Assembly (NCBI GenBank): GCA_022798855.1
Contig: JAAWNI010000013.1
Span: 1-17,686 of the forward strand
Direction: 5' to 3'
DNA length: 17,686 nt
Origin: Lawsonibacter sp.
Lineage (GTDB): Bacteria; Bacillota; Clostridia; Oscillospirales; Oscillospiraceae
Made by a program: the position numbers and the translations under genes. This document shows positions 14,710 to 17,686 of this stretch, one piece after another (within the stretch, counting starts at the first letter, position 1; each line of letters opens with the position of its first letter). The notes below the pieces were generated by a model that had not been told where the DNA came from, made no database searches, and saw only the letters and a list, made by a program, of their open reading frames with translations.

Positions 14710-14781
14710 GACATGGTTTGCAGCTCTCTGGTAGAATGAAGTAGGAACACACCATTCAGAGAGGAGACAGTAAACCATGTC
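14710..14781 (+). promoter_or_regulatory. 72-base leader hairpin that encloses a start site
   Basis: GACATGGTTT (14710-14719) pairs with AAACCATGTC (14772-14781), CTCTCTG (14724-14730) with CAGAGAG (14757-14763), and GAATG (14734-14738) with CATTC (14753-14757). The right arm contains both the AGAGAGGAG ribosome binding site and the ATG of a 23-codon ORF, so the fold would hide them. Confidence 0.5.
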
Positions 14782-14848
14782 AGAGAAGACTGTAATAATA
14801 CATTTCCCCATTTCAACGATCGATGTAGGGAAATGTTTTTTGATATAG
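14777..14848 (+). CDS. 23-codon leader ORF or transposase relic
   Basis: MSEKTVIIHFPISTIDVGK then CFLI and stop. AGGAG lies 10 bases before the ATG. The coding sequence runs through the whole terminator hairpin at 14800-14841 and stops 5 bases after its T run. Two readings are possible: a leader peptide whose translation would unfold the terminator, or the first codons of a decayed IS110-family transposase, whose N-terminus carries an IDVGK-like first DEDD motif. Neither is proven. Confidence 0.35.
   Translation: MSEKTVIIHFPISTIDVGKCFLI
14800..14841 (+). terminator. Intrinsic terminator inside the leader of the cargo operon
   Basis: ACATTTCCC (14800-14808) and GGGAAATGT (14828-14836) form a perfect 9-bp stem with a 19-base loop, followed by TTTTTT (14836-14841). 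It lies 83 bases before the DUF262-like gene and no clear promoter is seen between them. Confidence 0.65.
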
Positions 14849-14923
14849 GAACTTATTTCGAGGGATTTTTGCAAAGAGACAGCAGTAAAATAATTTTATG
14901 GCAAAACAAGGAGGAAAATTCAA

Positions 14924-15361
14924 ATGAGCGTTGTTGCAATACCAAAATTACTTCATGAACAAAATGCCAAAGATTGGATTGTGCTGTTCAAGGCTCAAAA
15001 AATCGAACCAGCCAAATGGAAAAATCAAAACTGGACTACGCAACAGCAAGCGCGCTTGATTACTTTTATGTTACAGGGATTTGCACCTTTTCATATATGT
15101 TGTGGATTATTTCAAGGAAAAATCATCCTACTGTACGGTGGTGCAGAGTTATCTCTTTTGACCGATATCATTTCTGATTCAAAAACATTTACTTATCAAG
15201 GATCTGAATCATTGTTTCGTGATTTGCCCCACGAGGTACAAAAACGTCTACTGCAAACGCCCATCTCCAGTTCAAGTTGTTACATCGGGACAGAAGAAGA
15301 TATGCATTTCTTAAAAAATTATTATAGCACAACCCCGGTTGCAATATCCTCTCCTATGTGA
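14924..15361 (+). CDS. Small DUF262-like protein lacking the DGQQR motif
   Basis: A 145-residue protein with AAGGAGG 9 bases before the ATG. Its layout follows the N-terminal DUF262 (GmrSD/ParB-like) domain. W32 and QQQARLI..MLQGFAPF (40-56) match the WxxxQxxxLIxSLLxGxPIP segment. ILLYGGAELSLLTDII (68-83) occupies the position of the catalytic (V/I)DGQQRLTTI motif, and LFRDLPHEVQKRLLQTPI (97-114) matches the following LPxxxRxxFxxxxI stretch. The DGQQR residues themselves are gone, and the C-terminal nuclease part of full DUF262 proteins is absent. It may be a sensor or regulator derived from a DUF262 restriction protein. The fold assignment is from pattern only. Convergent with the FRG gene. 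Confidence 0.65.
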   Translation: MSVVAIPKLLHEQNAKDWIVLFKAQKIEPAKWKNQNWTTQQQARLITFMLQGFAPFHICCGLFQGKIILLYGGAELSLLTDIISDSKTFTYQGSESLFRDLPHEVQKRLLQTPISSSSCYIGTEEDMHFLKNYYSTTPVAISSPM

Positions 15362-16509
15362 TAAAGCTCCGGATATACTGAATCTTTGCGTTTCCCCAAG
15401 GCCTGTGCATACATGCGAACTTCTTCCAACGCACTGGACTCAATCACCATCTTATGTAAAAATGGAACTCTTTTCTTCATCGCGGTAATCAGACCACCAT
15501 CATCCACCAAAGTTTGCAAATACGCACGAAATTCGCTATTGTTAAAATAAAACTCTTGCACTTTTGACAGCTCTACATGTTCAAAACCTAAATATCGCTG
15601 ATCTGTCCGCACACTCATTTGCAACGGACGTTCACACAGGTTAAATGCCAAGAAGTTTCCACTTTGCTTTTGCACTCTAATATTGCTACGCGGTACCTGG
15701 ATTGCAAGTGGAAGATAGGGCGCTTCATTGCGAAAAATCTCCCGACCTGACACGGAAATCGGATTGACGGCTCGCCAAGATTCTTCTCGCGCAATACATT
15801 TGTAAGGTTTTGGCGGGCCAATTATGAAATCGCGAAAGCACGGATCCACTAAGTTGAAATGAGCAGAAAAATTGGGGAGTATGCCCTTTTGAGCTGCCGT
15901 CTTATGATTATAGTCGTCATATTCGTCTTCTGTGTTAGCGTACTTAGCAATCAATTCTTTACGTACACTATTATAGATGTATGGCTGAAAGACGTAAATT
16001 GCAGCGTTAATCGAAGCCCTATTTATCCCTGTTGTCTGCGCTGTGGCAAAATAAAATGCGATTCCAAGATCATCAGACCAATCCATTAGACTTGTTGGAA
16101 CAGAATAATGTTGCATATCCGCAATATATTCGATCTGCTCATTATCCCTTTTTAATACCTCATTATGTAACTCTATGGCTCCCTGACTGCGTGCCAAAAA
16201 ATGTTCCAACAATGTTTTCTGATATACGGGCAACGAACTCATGATATTACGCTTGAAATAGTATCTAATAATGGACGGAAGAAGGACAAATGCTTCGTCT
16301 TCATGCCCACGATACCAAAGATGAATGGGAAATTTTCCTTTATAAGGCCGGTACTGATTTTGAATTGCACCCAATGTCTTCCACAACTTATCCCCGGACC
16401 GTACGTTCCACTCCACCTCTGGAATTTGATCAACCTGCGTCTCTCGATGCCACTCTTCATCTGGTAGCATAACTGGCCAATCCAACAAATTAAAATCTGG
16501 CTGCCTCAT
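15322..16509 (-). CDS. FRG-domain protein
   Basis: A 395-residue protein. The FRG domain (PF08867) spans about residues 40-160: HLWYRGHED with the WYRG signature at 65-68, LLPSIIR (76-82), and the strongly conserved ADMQHYSVPTSLMDWSDDLGIAFYFAT (130-156). A second conserved-looking block is NPISVSGREIFRNEAPYLPLAIQVPRSNIRVQKQSGNF; the tail is helical. The biochemical activity of FRG is not established to my knowledge. The family is frequent in mobile and defence islands. ATG at 16509 has AGGAGG 6 bases upstream, and a GTG at 16524 lies within that site. It starts 14 bases after the stop of the helical-protein gene, so the two form one operon. Its last 40 bases overlap the convergent DUF262-like gene. 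Confidence 0.88.
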   Translation of the reverse strand: MRQPDFNLLDWPVMLPDEEWHRETQVDQIPEVEWNVRSGDKLWKTLGAIQNQYRPYKGKFPIHLWYRGHEDEAFVLLPSIIRYYFKRNIMSSLPVYQKTLLEHFLARSQGAIELHNEVLKRDNEQIEYIADMQHYSVPTSLMDWSDDLGIAFYFATAQTTGINRASINAAIYVFQPYIYNSVRKELIAKYANTEDEYDDYNHKTAAQKGILPNFSAHFNLVDPCFRDFIIGPPKPYKCIAREESWRAVNPISVSGREIFRNEAPYLPLAIQVPRSNIRVQKQSGNFLAFNLCERPLQMSVRTDQRYLGFEHVELSKVQEFYFNNSEFRAYLQTLVDDGGLITAMKKRVPFLHKMVIESSALEEVRMYAQALGKRKDSVYPELYHIGEDIATGVVL

Positions 16510-16523
16510 TCTGCGCCTCCTCA

Positions 16524-17686
16524 CTATTTATTATAGGAAGCTAGTTGTTCTAAAGTCTCTTGTTTTTGGAAATATTGGATCATCTCGATATTATTCTGGA
16601 AAATATCCGAATCACGATTCTTTTTTTCCTCCTGAGACAACGCACACTTCCACTTCTTATAATAGCTAGATAAGATATCCTCACAATTGAGTTCTTGAAG
16701 CTTTTCCGTAACCGTTGCGTCCATTTCCTTTAGCTGTAGACAAAAGAGGCGGCGAAACGTATTGTAATGAAACAGATACATCGCAAGGGATTTTCGTGAA
16801 GTTTTGAACGCCTCTTGGATTTTGTCGTCATCAATTCCAGTTGCCTGCTTCATCAGTTTAAAATAATTAGGTGCAAACGCATCAAATTTCTCCAACAAGT
16901 CCCGCTTATTTGGCATGAATTCACTATTAGGAGAACGAAGATACTGTTTACTTAACAAATAATCACAGATCATCGCAGTGCGACATTGATCTGATTCCGT
17001 ACGCGGTTCATTCATCATAAGAATATCAATGCGCTGCTGATCTCGAAACACCAAATAGTCTACTGTATCCAGCTTGAAAAGTGTGACCATAAACAGATCC
17101 TGGCAAGCTTCCCGGTATGCTTCGCTGAGCATATAACTGAGGGACAGCATCTTCTCTTGATAGCGTGCAATCAGCGGAACCAAATCCTCCTGCAGCAACT
17201 GTGCTCTTAGGTCGCTATTTTCTATTCCGATAACAGAATCAATCGTGGCCAAACACCAATTACGATCATCCACAGTAATTTGAGGCAAGTCGTCCCCTAC
17301 CTGATGTTTGGATGCAGCTTGGAGTTCGCTCAATACATCGTTGGTAGTTTGTAAAATCAAATCCCGTTTATCAAACAAGAAATCACAAATACACTTCAAA
17401 TTTTTCTGTTCACCTTTAATTTTCAACAAATGCTTGGAAAGCTCAGACTGATACTCTTTCCACTGTGCACATTGCTCCACATTGGAAGATTCGTCCTCTC
17501 CAAGCAGATTTTTTTCGCTTATTTTAGTGTGAACTATAAATGAGCAAATCTGAAAAAAGGCAAATAAAGAAGGCATAGCCTCAAGTGTTATTACTTCCGT
17601 AGCTAAAGATAGGAAAGCGCCGAGTGGAGGAAAAAGCAGGACACGAGAGGCGGATGATGCTGCAAATTTCGCATGAATGACTGAAT
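16524..17686 (-). CDS. Unrecognised helical protein, 5' end probably outside the window
   Basis: At least 350 residues, mostly alpha-helical and rich in K, E, L and Q. I do not recognise a family. The helix LSYMLSEAYREACQDLFMV and then DYLVFRDQQRIDILMM near the middle, and the Cys/Tyr-rich C-terminal half (HYNTFRRLFCLQLKEMD, CEDILSSYYKKWKCAL), are the most distinctive parts. The first ATG (17576) has only GAGG 2 bases away, too close to serve. The frame stays open without any stop to the edge (upstream reading ...ASRVLLFPPLGAFLSLATEV), with no ATG, GTG or TTG, so the true start is likely beyond 17686. If 17576 is the start, the protein is 350 residues. First gene of a two-gene operon with FRG. 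Confidence 0.7.
   Translation of the reverse strand, partial: SVIHAKFAASSASRVLLFPPLGAFLSLATEVITLEAMPSLFAFFQICSFIVHTKISEKNLLGEDESSNVEQCAQWKEYQSELSKHLLKIKGEQKNLKCICDFLFDKRDLILQTTNDVLSELQAASKHQVGDDLPQITVDDRNWCLATIDSVIGIENSDLRAQLLQEDLVPLIARYQEKMLSLSYMLSEAYREACQDLFMVTLFKLDTVDYLVFRDQQRIDILMMNEPRTESDQCRTAMICDYLLSKQYLRSPNSEFMPNKRDLLEKFDAFAPNYFKLMKQATGIDDDKIQEAFKTSRKSLAMYLFHYNTFRRLFCLQLKEMDATVTEKLQELNCEDILSSYYKKWKCALSQEEKKNRDSDIFQNNIEMIQYFQKQETLEQLASYNK

Larger units (their letters stand above)
11476..17686. mobile_element. Serine-recombinase integrative element, left end and cargo
   Basis: Evidence for an element: the P-loop ATPase gene stops abruptly near 11,470-11,478, a large serine recombinase lies 90 bases inside the junction with its 3' end toward it, and from about 13,110 onward the DNA is clearly AT-richer than the host part. 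The cargo seen is a toxin-antitoxin pair, a 940-base gap with small ORFs and an attenuator-like leader, then the DUF262-like, FRG and helical-protein genes. No conjugation genes and no right end are visible, so whether this is an ICE, a mobilisable element or a small island is unknown. The exact left boundary is uncertain by about 10 bases. Confidence 0.75.

Noticed and set aside
1..17686. CRISPR array, tRNA or rRNA genes
   Set aside because: No regularly spaced repeats with unique spacers, no cloverleaf or rRNA-like sequence was seen on either strand.

Overview
The window looks like chromosomal DNA of a GC-rich gut Clostridia member, probably an Oscillospiraceae of the Flavonifractor/Lawsonibacter type. 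This is inference. It rests on the GC-rich left three quarters, the strong Gram-positive ribosome binding sites, the gene content (copper-amine-oxidase-type stalk protein, PRK06851-like P-loop protein) and a GTAGGGGCG...CGCCCCTAC palindromic intergenic repeat typical of these genomes.

Region 1 (1-11,178) is ordinary host sequence. It opens with the 3' end of rplT and its terminator, then an AT-richer 500-base gap. All following genes read leftward. A probable c-di-GMP pair comes first: a REC-GGDEF diguanylate cyclase with intact GGEEF and RxxD inhibition site, and a PilZ receptor downstream of it. A TetR regulator lies upstream, and two AT-rich operator-like sites sit between it and the cyclase. 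Next are a secreted stalk-domain protein, a three-gene FecBCD-type ABC importer with overlapping genes, a DUF1963 (YwqG-like) protein with a leucine-rich N-terminus, and a siroheme/4Fe-4S nitrite or sulfite reductase. The reductase leader holds a 150-base foldback.

Region 2 (about 11,179 to the right edge) is a mobile element inserted in a host gene. A rightward P-loop ATPase gene is intact through codon 99, then stops abruptly at a set of short palindromes. Ninety bases further on, facing the junction, is a large serine recombinase. The recombinase has no ATG, GTG or TTG upstream of its catalytic serine. Its reading frame can only begin at an ATC codon placed 8 bases after a perfect GGAGG. 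Past about 13,110 the DNA becomes clearly AT-richer. It carries a Phd/YefM-RelE toxin-antitoxin pair behind a consensus promoter, a 940-base gap with a 40-codon ORF and an attenuator-like leader, and a three-gene cargo block.

The cargo block (14,924 to the end) is the best candidate for an undescribed system. It has a 145-residue DUF262-like protein that has lost the DGQQR motif, a convergent FRG-domain protein whose 3' end overlaps the first gene by 40 bases, and a large unrecognised helical protein 14 bases upstream of the FRG gene. The last runs open to the window edge, so its start is probably outside. FRG and DUF262 proteins are both recurrent in mobile defence islands. The far end of the element and the rest of the interrupted ATPase gene are not in the window.
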